A DNA stretch of 64,000 nucleotides from Maribacter cobaltidurans (GCF_002269385.1 NZ_CP022957.1:925001-989000); one strand, 5' to 3'. Shown: positions 35,873-45,678, numbered from the stretch's first letter. Made by a program: numbers and translations. The notes: generated by a model from the letters alone, not told the origin.

Positions 35873-36891
35873 AACAATCCCGGTTGAATACCTCCCTTTA
35901 TCCTTCCAAGGTGTTTGTAGGCCAACTCTGTTACCTCACGACCCCTAGGGGTACGCATGATAAAGCCCTGTTGAATTAAGAAAGGTTCGTACACTTCCTC
36001 AATGGTTTCGGCACTTTCCGAAACCGCGGTGGCCAATGTGGTAATACCAACAGGGCCTCCCTTGAATTTATCAATAATGGTAGTCAATATCTTATTGTCC
36101 ATTTCGTCTAAACCATGCGCATCTACGTTTAAGGCTTTTAGGCTAAATTTAGATATCTCAATATCGATGTTACCATTACCCTTTATTTGCGCAAAATCCC
36201 TGACTCTACGTAGCAAGGCATTACATATTCTAGGGGTTCCCCTACTCCTGCCCGCTATTTCAATGGCTGCCTCATTCGTGATAGGCACTTTTAATATGTC
36301 TGCGCTGCGTTGTACAATGGTAGAAAGCAATTCCGTATCATAATATTGCAGTCGACTTTGAATACCGAAGCGAGCGCGCATGGGAGCAGTTAAAAGTCCC
36401 GATCTTGTTGTTGCCCCTATTAAAGTAAAGGGATTAAGATTTATCTGGACCGAACGGGCATTCGGCCCCGTTTCTATCATGATATCAATTTTGTAGTCCT
36501 CCATGGCGGAATACAAATATTCCTCTACTATGGGACTCAAACGATGAATTTCATCAATAAAAAGCACATCCCTTTCATCAAGGTTTGTAAGCAATCCTGC
36601 TAAATCGCCGGGTTTGTCCAAAACTGGACCAGAAGTGATTTTTATCCCAACGCCCAATTCGTTGGCCAGAATATTCGCCAATGTAGTCTTTCCCAATCCT
36701 GGAGGACCATGAAATAATGTATGATCCAAAGCTTCCCCTCTTCGATTGGCCGCCTCAACAAAAACCTTAAGGTTTTCCAATACCTGCTCCTGACCTGTAA
36801 AGTCATCAAAGCTTACAGGCCTTAATGCCCTTTCAATATCGAGCTCCGCATCGGAAAAACCGTTGGTAGATGGATCTAAGTATTCATTCAT
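35869..36891 (-). CDS. ruvB: Holliday junction branch migration ATPase RuvB
   Basis: A 340-residue AAA+ motor. Walker A GPPGLGKT at 62-69, Walker [10 protein letters not shown], sensor [18 protein letters not shown] and the winged-helix C-terminus ([26 protein letters not shown]) are intact. The start is the ATG at 36891 ([12 protein letters not shown]); a TTG three codons upstream is not needed. A TATCTTTG box ends 6 bases before the ATG, so the transcript may be leaderless. queG overlaps the 3' end by 4 bases. The gene is divergent from the acyl-CoA oxidase-like gene. Confidence 0.95.
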   Translation of the reverse strand: MNEYLDPSTNGFSDAELDIERALRPVSFDDFTGQEQVLENLKVFVEAANRRGEALDHTLFHGPPGLGKTTLANILANELGVGIKITSGPVLDKPGDLAGLLTNLDERDVLFIDEIHRLSPIVEEYLYSAMEDYKIDIMIETGPNARSVQINLNPFTLIGATTRSGLLTAPMRARFGIQSRLQYYDTELLSTIVQRSADILKVPITNEAAIEIAGRSRGTPRICNALLRRVRDFAQIKGNGNIDIEISKFSLKALNVDAHGLDEMDNKILTTIIDKFKGGPVGITTLATAVSESAETIEEVYEPFLIQQGFIMRTPRGREVTELAYKHLGRIKGGIQPGLF

Positions 36892-36897
36892 GCCTAA

Positions 36898-36931
36898 CAA
36901 AGATAGGCAAACACTTGTAATTTATTTTCAA
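36898..36931 (-). promoter_or_regulatory. Promoter abutting ruvB
   Basis: Minus-strand TTG (plus CAA at 36929-36931), 23-base spacer, TATCTTTG (36898-36905). The box ends 6 bases before the ruvB ATG, implying a leader of only a few bases. Confidence 0.45.
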
Positions 36932-36965
36932 CGCTCCTTCTCTTTATTCCATAGAATTTCAGGTA

Positions 36966-36973
36966 TAAATTTG
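36966..36973 (+). promoter_or_regulatory. -7 box for the acyl-CoA oxidase-like gene
   Basis: TAAATTTG ends 12 bases before the ATG at 36986. No matching -33 TTG was found. Confidence 0.35.
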
Positions 36974-36985
36974 TATTTTCAAGTA

Positions 36986-39250
36986 ATGGAAAAGAAAATT
37001 TATACCCCAGGGATTCTTCAATACATCCCTTTTTTTTATGTAATATGGTCCGATGACCTTGTTTCTGCTTCAGAAGTGAATATAGTCGAGAAGGCCATTG
37101 ATGGTGATCATACCCTATCGGATACAGAAAAAGTACTTTTACATTCTTGGTTACAGGTAAAAAATCCTCCCAAGAACGAGGAATTCAAAAACTGGAAGCA
37201 GACCATTTCCAATTCCGGCACCAAATTAATCGAAGGGGAGACCTATCCCCTGACTACCTTTAGCCAAAAAGTGGTCTGCCAATATCATGAAACCTATCCT
37301 TTAAATGAGCAATTAAAAAGTATTGAAGTCAATTTAGGCATTCAACCCAACCATTATAACCATTTGTTCGAAGTAGAAGTTGAACATAGTATTAGTGCTC
37401 AAACCTATGATGCAAATGAAATAGCCAAAATCTTAAAAGGAAGCCATGCTCCAGTAATCGATGCGTTTCAAGAGTTTTTGCTTGACCCTATTTTTAATTG
37501 GGGCATTCATCGGAACAAAGAGGATTTTAGACATGTTGTTTTGGAGCAACTGAAGGTTTTGGCCCAAAAAGGATATGGAGCTATGGCCTACCCGGCAGCA
37601 TATGGAGGTACCGGGGATATGGAAGGCTATGCGACCATTTTTGAAAATTTAATGTATGTTGATGGTAGTCTCACTATAAAATTCGGGGTTCAATTTGGTC
37701 TGTTTGGGGGCAGCATCCAAAAACTAGGTACTAAGATCCATCATGACACGTATTTAACTGCTGCAGGACAGGCAAAACTTTTAGGCTGTTTTGCCATGAC
37801 GGAGACCGGTCATGGATCCAACGTTCGTGGAATAAAAACCACAGCTACCTATGATAAGAAAACGGACAGCATTATCATTCATACTCCTGGAAAAAATGAC
37901 AATAAGGAATACATAGGTAATGCTTTGCACTCCAAGATGGCCTCGGTCTTTGCACAGCTGATCGTTAATGGAAAAAATGAAGGCGTACATGCCGTTCTGG
38001 TACCTTTGAGAAATAAGAACCATGAACTCCTACCAGGTATTACCGTTGAGGATAATGGCTATAAACTTGGCCTTAATGGCGTAGATAATGGAAAAATATG
38101 GTTCAATCAGGTCAAGGTTCCCAGAGTAAATTTGTTGAACAAATACGGGTCCATTAAAGAGGATGGCACCTATTATTCGGATATAAAAAATCCAAACAAG
38201 AGATTCTTTACCATGCTGGGTACTTTGGTGGGCGGAAGAATCTGTGTAGCCAGGGCCGGTCTAGGAGGAGCAAAAATGGCTCTGGCCATCGCCATTAAAC
38301 ATGCCTTAAAAAGAAGACAATTCAACGACAATATTAAAATACAGGAAGATTTGTTGATGGATTACCCATCACATCAATTACGTTTGACCCCGTTGGTAGC
38401 CAGCGCTTATGTTTACCATGCCACTTTGGACAAGATGATGGAAGTATATTGCGATGAAAGCCAACCCGATAAACGTAAGGTGGAAACCCAGGTAGCCGGA
38501 TTGAAATCTATAATTACCTGGTATGCCAACAATACGATCCAAGAATGTCGTGAAGCTTGTGGGGGCAAGGGATATTTATTGGAAAACCGCATTGCCGACC
38601 TTAAAGGTGATGTTGACATTTTTACAACCTTTGAAGGTGACAACAACGTTCTCCTTCAGTTGGCGGCAAAGGGAGTGCTCTCAGATTTTAAATCGGAATT
38701 CAATAGTGCAGGTTTCTCATCCGTTCTTAAATTGTTAAGTCAGCAGATTTCGGATAAATTAGCCATGGTAAATCCCTTATATTCAAATAAAGTGGACAAG
38801 GAGCATCTATACAATCCAAAATTCCATAAACATGCTTTCGACTATAGAACCCGTAGGTTGACCTATACTTTAGCGATGCGCATTCGGGACTATATTAAAA
38901 AAGGTGTGCCTTCGTACCAAGCATTTCTAAAGGTACAGACCCATTTGTTAGCATTGGGAAAAGCCTATAGTGTAGAATTGGCCTATAATACCTATATCGA
39001 ATTTACCGAAACTATTGAGGATACAAAAAACAGGGAGTTATTTCAAAAACTGGGGACGTTGTATGCGCTTTACGAAATTAGGCAGGATGCGTCCTGGTAT
39101 CTGGAGCAAGGATATATTGGAGGTACCAAATCAAAGGCTATACGCCAGCGTGTAGAACGTTTGTGCACAGAGCTCAGACCCCATATAGGTGTATTAGTCG
39201 ATGGTTTTGGAATTCCGGGCCATTGCATTACGGCACCCATAGCGCACTAG
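36986..39250 (+). CDS. Acyl-CoA oxidase/dehydrogenase family enzyme
   Basis: A 754-residue FAD enzyme of the acyl-CoA oxidase-like branch, starting at the ATG at 36986 (MEKKIYTPG); the upstream frame extension overlaps ruvB and is rejected. Visible parts: an N-terminal helical region with GYGAMAYPAAYGGTGDMEGY, the FAD-binding CFAMTETGHGSNVRGIKTTA segment, the middle beta domain, then EACGGKGYLLENRIADLKGD followed by TFEGDNNVLLQ (Glu near residue 550), which matches the catalytic glutamate site of peroxisomal-type oxidases. It catalyses the first step of fatty acyl-CoA beta-oxidation; whether the electron acceptor is oxygen or a flavoprotein cannot be told. Its stop overlaps the stop of the convergent GIN-domain gene. 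Confidence 0.88.
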   Translation: MEKKIYTPGILQYIPFFYVIWSDDLVSASEVNIVEKAIDGDHTLSDTEKVLLHSWLQVKNPPKNEEFKNWKQTISNSGTKLIEGETYPLTTFSQKVVCQYHETYPLNEQLKSIEVNLGIQPNHYNHLFEVEVEHSISAQTYDANEIAKILKGSHAPVIDAFQEFLLDPIFNWGIHRNKEDFRHVVLEQLKVLAQKGYGAMAYPAAYGGTGDMEGYATIFENLMYVDGSLTIKFGVQFGLFGGSIQKLGTKIHHDTYLTAAGQAKLLGCFAMTETGHGSNVRGIKTTATYDKKTDSIIIHTPGKNDNKEYIGNALHSKMASVFAQLIVNGKNEGVHAVLVPLRNKNHELLPGITVEDNGYKLGLNGVDNGKIWFNQVKVPRVNLLNKYGSIKEDGTYYSDIKNPNKRFFTMLGTLVGGRICVARAGLGGAKMALAIAIKHALKRRQFNDNIKIQEDLLMDYPSHQLRLTPLVASAYVYHATLDKMMEVYCDESQPDKRKVETQVAGLKSIITWYANNTIQECREACGGKGYLLENRIADLKGDVDIFTTFEGDNNVLLQLAAKGVLSDFKSEFNSAGFSSVLKLLSQQISDKLAMVNPLYSNKVDKEHLYNPKFHKHAFDYRTRRLTYTLAMRIRDYIKKGVPSYQAFLKVQTHLLALGKAYSVELAYNTYIEFTETIEDTKNRELFQKLGTLYALYEIRQDASWYLEQGYIGGTKSKAIRQRVERLCTELRPHIGVLVDGFGIPGHCITAPIAH

Positions 39251-40074
39251 TTATTCTCTTTATCCAATCGGGATGTATCCAAAAAGTCTAGTATAGTAAT
39301 CTTAGGATTACCATATAAACTGGTTCTAGATGAGCCCCTAGATGACAATTGCAGTTCTTCCAACACATTTACATGGGCCTCTGGAGAATCTTCAAGTATC
39401 AGCATTGTATTTTTTGCCTCCAAAGCCTCAGCCTTTAAAGTGCTTTTCCCGTAAAGTTTAGCCATAAAGTTGTCCGTGGCACCTTCTAATTTTGCCGATG
39501 CATTCTCATACATAAACAAGTTATTGGTGTCACCCGTTGAATATACCTTTACATCTATACGATCTTTTAAGGTCATCACCAGAGAATCGCTCGCCACATT
39601 AAAATCTCCAGAGCTAATGCCTTCCATATTAATATTTATAACATCAGCCGTTGCATTCAATTCTAAACGAGAGGTTTCCTTGGTCAAGACATCCAATCGC
39701 TCGCCAGATATTACATCTGACATACTAATTTCACCATTGTTCATAGTGATTTGGTTCAACTCATTATAATAAACAGTTATTTCTAGTTTTCTTTTTGAAG
39801 TAATATTGTAAAAAGAAGAAATAAATAAAGTATTGCCTTCAACCTTAAACTTGAGAACATCAATGAGATTATCGTCTATTTTCAATGTATAAGCTTCAGA
39901 AGTCCCCTTTTTCAATACTACCTCCAAATCATCATCTAATTGTATCCCATTAAAAACAGGCAAACTTTCACGCACTTCTACAACATTCTTATTACCCTTT
40001 ATCTTGGGTTTGCGCTGTGCAAACGTTTGGAATCCAAAAAGTAATACGAGACTAAAAAAAAGTACATTTTTCAT
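39247..40074 (-). CDS. Secreted GIN-domain (DUF2807) protein
   Basis: A 275-residue exported protein. The ATG at 40074 gives a signal peptide (MKNVLFFSLVLLFGFQTFA, cut before QRKPK); the upstream frame is rejected. The rest is a repetitive beta-helix type DUF2807 domain, starting VVEVRESLPVFNGIQLDDDLEVVLKKG and continuing with short repeats such as LEITVYYNELNQITMNNG. The family is abundant in Bacteroidota, is thought to be an adhesin-like or surface domain, and has no firm function. The C-terminus is a short charged tail, so no type IX sorting signal is evident. It is tail to tail with the acyl-CoA oxidase-like gene. Confidence 0.82.
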   Translation of the reverse strand: MKNVLFFSLVLLFGFQTFAQRKPKIKGNKNVVEVRESLPVFNGIQLDDDLEVVLKKGTSEAYTLKIDDNLIDVLKFKVEGNTLFISSFYNITSKRKLEITVYYNELNQITMNNGEISMSDVISGERLDVLTKETSRLELNATADVININMEGISSGDFNVASDSLVMTLKDRIDVKVYSTGDTNNLFMYENASAKLEGATDNFMAKLYGKSTLKAEALEAKNTMLILEDSPEAHVNVLEELQLSSRGSSRTSLYGNPKITILDFLDTSRLDKENN

Positions 40075-40109
40075 TTGACTTTTGTGAATTTTGAAATTAA
40101 CAACCAGCT

Positions 40110-40117
40110 CAAAGATA
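40110..40117 (-). promoter_or_regulatory. -7 box for the GIN-domain gene
   Basis: Minus-strand TATCTTTG, 35 bases before the ATG at 40074. A -33 TTG is not obvious. Confidence 0.4.
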
Positions 40118-40159
40118 TTATAAATTAATAATTGATGAAGGTAGAATAGTATATCAAAA

Positions 40160-40189
40160 AAAATGCCCAACTCTAGAGTTGGGCATTTT
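40160..40189 (-). terminator. Palindromic terminator of the actA-ctaD operon
   Basis: A perfect 30-base palindrome centred on CTAG (AAAATGCCCAACTCT and its complement) flanked by an A/T run, giving an eight-T tail on the minus strand. It lies 20 bases after the ctaD stop and closes the 12-kb respiratory operon. Confidence 0.9.
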
Positions 40190-40209
40190 AAATTTCTTTA
40201 TATGACTTA

Positions 40210-42039
40210 TTAATGCTGTAATTCCTCTTCACCGTCGAACAGAGGCAACGTTTGGGGAACGTAATCCTGTCCAGCGATGATGTATTCATTGTTTTCATCA
40301 ACTTTGCTGTAGTCGTATGCCCATCTATGTACTTCTGGAATAGCTCCAGGCCAGTTACCATGAATATGCTCTGTTGGAGTTGTCCATTCCAAAGTGGTAG
40401 ATTTCCAAGGGTTTTGAGGCCCACGTTTTCCATAGAAAATACTTCTCACAAAGTTGAACACAAAGAATAATTGAGCCATCGCAGTAATGATAGCAAACAC
40501 GGTCATTAATACCTGAACATCAGTTAACTCATCGAACATTGGAAAAGCCGTATTTTGATAATATCTTCTAGGAACACCGGCCATCCCAACAAAATGCATT
40601 GGGAAAAATACCCCATAGGAACCAATGGCGGTAATCCAGAAATGGGCATACCCAAGATTTTTGTTCATCATCCTACCTTGGAACATTTTTGGGAACCAGT
40701 GATATACGCCTGCAAACATTCCATAAAGTGCCGAAATACCCATTACCAAGTGGAAATGTGCTACTACGAAATAAGTATCATGAACATTGATATCCAAGGT
40801 ACTATCCCCAAGAATAATTCCGGTTAATCCACCTGTAATAAAGGTAGAAACCATCCCAATGGAAAATAACATTCCAGGATTCAATTGTAGATTACCTTTC
40901 CAAAGGGTTGTAATCCAGTTAAAGGCCTTAACTGCCGATGGTATCGCAATAAGTAAGGTTGTGAACGTAAATACAGACCCCAAGAATGGGTTCATCCCTG
41001 AAATAAACATATGGTGACCCCATACTATTGTGGATAGGAAGGCAATGGCCAAAATAGAGGCAATCATCGCCCTGTAACCAAAAATAGGTTTTCTAGCATT
41101 AACCGCCATTACCTCTGAAACAATTCCCATCGCCGGCAAAATAACTATATATACTTCCGGGTGTCCTAGGAACCAAAACAAATGCTCAAAAAGAACAGGG
41201 GAGCCTCCCTGATAATGCAGCACCTCTCCTTGAATGAAAATGTCCGACAAGAAGAAGGATGTTCCAAAGCTACGATCCATAATAAGTAGAAGAGCTGCAG
41301 ATAACAATACTGGAAAGGAGATTACCCCGATTACTGCCGTTACCAAGAATGCCCAAATGGTCAAAGGCAATCTCGTCATGGTCATACCTTTTGTTCGTAA
41401 ATTCAATACTGTAACAATATAGTTAAGTGACCCTAATAATGAGGAGGCAATAAAGATAGCCATAGACACCAACCAAAGGGTCATACCCATTCCCGAACCT
41501 GGTTGTGCCATGGGTAAGGCACTCAATGGAGGGTAAATGGTCCAACCTGCAGCCGCGGGCCCTGCTTCCACAAAAAGAGAAATAACCATAATAACACAGG
41601 ACACAAAAAACATCCAATAAGATATCATATTCAAAAAGCCAGAGGCCATATCCCTTGCACCAATCTGTAAGGGAATCAATAAATTACTAAAGGTACCACT
41701 AAGACCAGCTGTTAAAACGAAAAATACCATAATGGTACCATGCATGGTTACTAAGGCCAAATATACATCCGCATCCATTACGCCTTCTGGTGCCCATTTG
41801 CCCAGTAATGCCTCGAAAAATATACTTGATTCTCCTGGCCAAGCTAATTGCATCCTGAACAAAAGTGACATGGCTATACCAATAAATCCCATAATGAGTA
41901 TTCCAGTAATGAAATACTGTTTGGCAATCATTTTATGGTCTTGACTGAATATGTATTTTGTAACGAACGTTTCCTTATGATGATGTCCATGATCGTCATG
42001 TGCGTGATCATCTACGTGTGCATGTGCTGTTGCTGACAT
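40210..42039 (-). CDS. ctaD: Cytochrome c oxidase subunit I
   Basis: A 609-residue inner-membrane protein with about twelve helices, the catalytic subunit with heme a, heme a3 and CuB. It has the HGTIMVFFVLTAGLSG helix-II heme ligand region, WFLGHPEVYIVILPAMG with the CuB His and cross-linked Tyr region, WGHHMFISGM, and HDTYFVVAHFHLVMG with the helix-X heme ligands. A His/Asp-rich N-terminus (about 3-22) is unusual but common in this phylum. It is the last gene of the act-cta operon, after ctaC by 56 bases. Confidence 0.96.
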   Translation of the reverse strand: MSATAHAHVDDHAHDDHGHHHKETFVTKYIFSQDHKMIAKQYFITGILIMGFIGIAMSLLFRMQLAWPGESSIFFEALLGKWAPEGVMDADVYLALVTMHGTIMVFFVLTAGLSGTFSNLLIPLQIGARDMASGFLNMISYWMFFVSCVIMVISLFVEAGPAAAGWTIYPPLSALPMAQPGSGMGMTLWLVSMAIFIASSLLGSLNYIVTVLNLRTKGMTMTRLPLTIWAFLVTAVIGVISFPVLLSAALLLIMDRSFGTSFFLSDIFIQGEVLHYQGGSPVLFEHLFWFLGHPEVYIVILPAMGIVSEVMAVNARKPIFGYRAMIASILAIAFLSTIVWGHHMFISGMNPFLGSVFTFTTLLIAIPSAVKAFNWITTLWKGNLQLNPGMLFSIGMVSTFITGGLTGIILGDSTLDINVHDTYFVVAHFHLVMGISALYGMFAGVYHWFPKMFQGRMMNKNLGYAHFWITAIGSYGVFFPMHFVGMAGVPRRYYQNTAFPMFDELTDVQVLMTVFAIITAMAQLFFVFNFVRSIFYGKRGPQNPWKSTTLEWTTPTEHIHGNWPGAIPEVHRWAYDYSKVDENNEYIIAGQDYVPQTLPLFDGEEELQH

Positions 42040-42095
42040 AATCGCAATCTTTAATTTTTTATTAATTTCCTTTTATAGCCCTTTTCTAATATACC

Positions 42096-43205
42096 TTAAT
42101 CCATTTCGGACATAGATACTCCATCTACAGAATTGAATGCAGGATTACTATCATCCTTCATAACCGTTTCTGCGAAGGTAGATTGACCCTTCATCCACTC
42201 CATATATTCTTCTTCCGTCTCTACAATGATTTTCATCTGCATGTTATAATGTGATTTACCACAAATTTTATTACATAACAATACATAGTCAAACTCCCAT
42301 GGATCAATCACCTCACCGGTTTCAGCCGACTTTTCGGCCCTGATTTGGTTTGTCCTTTTTACCTTTTCCACGATATCGGGATTTTGGCGCATCTCTTCTG
42401 TAGTATAGACTGGAGTAAAAGAAAACTCCGTAATCATTCCGGGAACACAGTTCATCTGGGCCCTGAAGTGAGGCATGTACGCCGAATGCAATACATCTTG
42501 AGACCTCATTTTAAAATTCACCTTTCTTCCTACGGGCAAATGTAGCTCCTTTACTATTACATCATCCTCCGCATAGGAATCAGATTCATCCAAACCTAAT
42601 ACGTTAGCCCTATCAATATCGATCATACGAACGTTCGCACTACCAAGGGTGTTATCCGCACCTGCGTACCTAGCTGTCCAATTAAACTGTTGCGCATACA
42701 GTTCAATGACCAAAGGGTCGTCGTCATCGTTAATATCGGTAATATTTGTCCAAGTATATAATCCATAAAGAATCAAACCGGCCAATACAATAACCGGTAT
42801 GATGGTCCAAATGAACTCCAAGCGGTTATTATCGGCATAAAATAATGCCCTTTTACCTTTTTCGCCTCTATACTTAAATGCAAAATAATGTAAAAGTGCT
42901 TGCGTGATAATTTGAACAATAAAGATGATTACCATGGATATCAACATCAAAGTATCATAGTCAGAACCATGCTCTGAAGCTGCTTCCGGCAAAAGCACTT
43001 TACCATACTTTGCAAAACTAAAAATAGTGATACCGTAAATAAAGACAAGAAATGCAAACATAAGATAACCGTTGTTCTTGTTATCCTTGTCATTCGCAAC
43101 CTCTGAATTATCTGTTCTAAGCTGTGATAACTCAAATATCTTGGTCATTTGCCAGATGGCAATTGCCACGAGAACTAAAACAGCTAAAGTCAATAATGTT
43201 GTCAT
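42096..43205 (-). CDS. ctaC: Cytochrome c oxidase subunit II
   Basis: A 369-residue subunit that accepts electrons at the binuclear CuA centre. The CuA ligand set is intact: DVLHSAYMPHF, then CNKICGKSHYNM near residue 315, and the WTIIPVIVLAGL helix leading to the cupredoxin domain (LYAQQFNWTARYAG). It has an extra N-terminal part with two further hydrophobic segments (about 2-20 and 45-63) ahead of the usual two helices, so four are predicted. No fused cytochrome c domain is present; the electron donor must be separate, most likely ActE. Gap of 56 bases to ctaD and 32 to the actF-like gene. Confidence 0.93.
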   Translation of the reverse strand: MTTLLTLAVLVLVAIAIWQMTKIFELSQLRTDNSEVANDKDNKNNGYLMFAFLVFIYGITIFSFAKYGKVLLPEAASEHGSDYDTLMLISMVIIFIVQIITQALLHYFAFKYRGEKGKRALFYADNNRLEFIWTIIPVIVLAGLILYGLYTWTNITDINDDDDPLVIELYAQQFNWTARYAGADNTLGSANVRMIDIDRANVLGLDESDSYAEDDVIVKELHLPVGRKVNFKMRSQDVLHSAYMPHFRAQMNCVPGMITEFSFTPVYTTEEMRQNPDIVEKVKRTNQIRAEKSAETGEVIDPWEFDYVLLCNKICGKSHYNMQMKIIVETEEEYMEWMKGQSTFAETVMKDDSNPAFNSVDGVSMSEMD

Positions 43206-43237
43206 TGTATATATTGATGTTATACTTTAAAAACTTA

Positions 43238-44569
43238 CTAATAATGAAAGTGTCTACTTTCTTCAATAAAAGGATTTCTTTTAGGTTGCAGAGGTACTGT
43301 GGTGAGTGCCCTAAAGACCCAAAATATAAATAATCCTGCAAAAAATAGAATTGCACCTATCTCAGGAATTCCGATAAACCATTGATCTCCCACTGTAGAA
43401 GGCATAATGGCATTGAAAATGTCCATATAATGTCCGGCCAAAATAACGATACCGGTCAAAACAACGAACCAGTTAATTCTTTTGTAGTCACTGTTCATTA
43501 AAAGAAGTACGGGAAACAAAAAGTTCATTGCGACCATTCCAAAGAACGGCAGCTTGTAGTCCTGTATTCTGGTAACATAATAGGTAACCTCTTCCGGAAT
43601 GTTGGAATACCAAATAAGCATGAATTGTGAAAACCATAGGTAGGTCCAAAAAATACTGATACCGAACATGAACTTGGCCAAATCATGGATATGGCTGTCA
43701 TTAACATCTGGCAAGAGACCCTTTGATTTTAAATAAATAGTAACCATGGCGATTACCGTAATACCAGATACAAACATACTGGCAAAAATATACCAACCGA
43801 ATAACGTACTGAACCAATGTGGTTCTACACTCATTATCCAGTCCCAAGACATTATAGATTCGGAAATAAGATAAAATACCAAGAATGCAGCTGATATTCT
43901 AAAATTCAATTTGAAACTTGAATTATCCGTTGATTCATCCTGCTTTAAGGATAATTTTCTTGAGTATTCCCTGTAAGCAATCCAACCACCTAAAAAAATT
44001 GCTGCCCTTATCAAGAAAAAAGTAGGATTCAAGTATCCCGATTTTCCCTGCAATAACTCATCGTGTGCAACTACTTCAGGATCCATCCAAACAAACAGGT
44101 GGTTCATGTGAAGTACAGAAAGTACTAAGATTACAAATACAATAATTCCGCCTGGTACCAAATATGCTGTTATACCCTCCATTACTCTAAATAATAAAGG
44201 GGACCAACCTGCCTGTGCCGCTCTTTGTATTGCATAAAAGGCAAGGACACCCAAAGCAATCATCATAAAGAAAAATGCCGCAACATAAAGTGCCGCCCAA
44301 GGCCTATTTTTTAACTGACTTAATAAATGCTCATCGTAGGATACATCATGCCCTCCGCCATGTTCGGCAGCAGCACCATGTTCCATTTCTGCGTCGTGAG
44401 AAGCGGCCGTATCATGACCACCTCCATGTCCGTCATCATGACTGGCAACCATTGCCTTTGCCTCCTCGACTGTTCCAGGAGCCATAACAAAACCACCAAT
44501 AATACCCAATAAGCCTACGGCCATTAGAATGATGGAACCTATTTTAAGTCTATTTGAAAACGTATACAT
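43238..44569 (-). CDS. actF: Alternative complex III quinol oxidoreductase subunit ActF
   Basis: A 443-residue integral membrane protein with about ten helices, the smaller quinone-binding-type membrane subunit of alternative complex III. After the first helix a His-rich acidic loop (DDGHGGGHDTAASHDAEMEHGAAAEHGGGHD, here split at 42-52 and 58-75) faces the aqueous side. The body has LGVLAFYAIQRAAQAGW, ESIMSWDWIMSVEPHWFSTLFGWYI and HYMDIFNAIMPSTVGDQWFIG. This is the ActF pattern. It lies between actE (15 bases) and ctaC (32 bases), linking the complex to its oxidase. Confidence 0.9.
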   Translation of the reverse strand: MYTFSNRLKIGSIILMAVGLLGIIGGFVMAPGTVEEAKAMVASHDDGHGGGHDTAASHDAEMEHGAAAEHGGGHDVSYDEHLLSQLKNRPWAALYVAAFFFMMIALGVLAFYAIQRAAQAGWSPLLFRVMEGITAYLVPGGIIVFVILVLSVLHMNHLFVWMDPEVVAHDELLQGKSGYLNPTFFLIRAAIFLGGWIAYREYSRKLSLKQDESTDNSSFKLNFRISAAFLVFYLISESIMSWDWIMSVEPHWFSTLFGWYIFASMFVSGITVIAMVTIYLKSKGLLPDVNDSHIHDLAKFMFGISIFWTYLWFSQFMLIWYSNIPEEVTYYVTRIQDYKLPFFGMVAMNFLFPVLLLMNSDYKRINWFVVLTGIVILAGHYMDIFNAIMPSTVGDQWFIGIPEIGAILFFAGLFIFWVFRALTTVPLQPKRNPFIEESRHFHY

Positions 44570-44584
44570 AGTATTGTTTACCTA

Positions 44585-45145
44585 TTATTTGGTTAAATCT
44601 TGTTTCAGCTTCATTACGTATTCCGCAACTTGCCACATTTCGGTGGAATTCATCTGGGATGCATAGGACCCCATAGAATTAAGACCATAAATCTGCGTGT
44701 GATAAGCTGTACCTACCGTAATATTTCTAGCTGGGTCATCATAACTTGGCACCCCAAGAATCTTCTCCCTTTTTACCAAAGTTCCTTGTCCTTTTCCTTT
44801 ATCCCCATGACATATAGCACAGTAAATAGTATACAATTGGCCTCCTTTTGCCAAATTTTCGTCTCTTGACATAGAATCCAATGGACTTGTATTCAATCTA
44901 GCTAGTTCCTTACCTTCAGGAGTATTTTCAAATTCATACGGCAACCAACCTCTATTGATGGTATTGGCCGGTGGAACCATGGCCTCTTGATTCGATGGAA
45001 GAAAATCCACCTCTTCGTAAGTTTCATACCCTACGGGCTCATACATATTAGGCATGTATTGGTAATTGGGTTCACGCTTGTTCTGACAAGCCACAACAAC
45101 CACCAATAAACATATTACAACCGTTAATTTTATAAAACTGTTCAT
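44585..45145 (-). CDS. actE: Alternative complex III cytochrome c lipoprotein ActE
   Basis: A 186-residue monoheme cytochrome c with a lipoprotein signal (lipobox ending VVAC, Cys20). The CAICH heme site is at 109-113, with the distal methionine probably in the QMNSTEMWQVAEYVMKL segment near the C-terminus. ActE hands electrons from the complex to the oxidase CuA. It lies 2 bases after actD and 15 bases before actF. Length is normal. Confidence 0.92.
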   Translation of the reverse strand: MNSFIKLTVVICLLVVVVACQNKREPNYQYMPNMYEPVGYETYEEVDFLPSNQEAMVPPANTINRGWLPYEFENTPEGKELARLNTSPLDSMSRDENLAKGGQLYTIYCAICHGDKGKGQGTLVKREKILGVPSYDDPARNITVGTAYHTQIYGLNSMGSYASQMNSTEMWQVAEYVMKLKQDLTK

Positions 45146-45147
45146 GT

Positions 45148-45678
45148 TTAATGACTGTTTTTTTCTGATATATTAATTTCCACTGCCCCAGTTCCAACAA
45201 GCAAATCCTTTAATTCCCTCTCGTTCCCGTGAATCTCTATTTCCATAACAAAATGATCATCAGTGGTTCTAACATCTGGGTTTTCTGCCTTTTTAAAAGG
45301 CCATAACCTACTGCGCAAGTAAAATGTAATTACCATTAGGTGCGCTGCGAAGAACACAGTAAGCTCGAACATAATAGGTACGAACGCAGGCATATTCTCT
45401 ATGTAACTAAAACTTGGTTTACCTCCAATATCTTGGGGCCAATCCTTGATCATAATAAAGTTCATCATTACAATAGCCACAGTAAGACCTACACACCCGT
45501 ATAAAAAAGAAGTTATGGCAATTCTAGTTGGAGCTAGCCCCATAGCCTTGTCCAATCCATGAACAGGAAATGGACAATAGACTTCCTCTATATGATGTTT
45601 GGCAGCCTTAACTTTTTTGACAGCATGCATTAGCACATCATCATCATTGTAAAATGCTTGTATTACTTTAGATGCCAT
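45148..45678 (-). CDS. actD: Alternative complex III subunit ActD (DUF3341)
   Basis: A 176-residue membrane protein with two helices (about 58-80 and 105-127) and a cytoplasmic N-terminal DUF3341 domain. Typical features are HHIEEVYCPFPVHGLDKAMGL and PTRIAITSFLYGCVGLTVAI, then DWPQDIGGKPSFSYIENMPAFVPIMFELTV. ActD is an accessory subunit near the membrane arm. It is 3 bases after actC and 2 before actE, so it is translated from the same mRNA. Confidence 0.92.
   Translation of the reverse strand: MASKVIQAFYNDDDVLMHAVKKVKAAKHHIEEVYCPFPVHGLDKAMGLAPTRIAITSFLYGCVGLTVAIVMMNFIMIKDWPQDIGGKPSFSYIENMPAFVPIMFELTVFFAAHLMVITFYLRSRLWPFKKAENPDVRTTDDHFVMEIEIHGNERELKDLLVGTGAVEINISEKNSH

Noticed and set aside
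36863..36985. Extension of the acyl-CoA oxidase-like gene into ruvB
   Set aside because: It overlaps the start of a certain gene on the other strand and lies upstream of the -7 box at 36966.
40075..40170. Extension of the GIN-domain gene upstream of 40074
   Set aside because: The ATG at 40074 gives a normal signal peptide; the extension runs through the terminator and promoter box.
44340..44460. His codon-rich stretch suspected to be a DNA repeat
   Set aside because: It encodes the His/Asp-rich loop after the first helix of ActF; related His-rich segments occur in CtaD.
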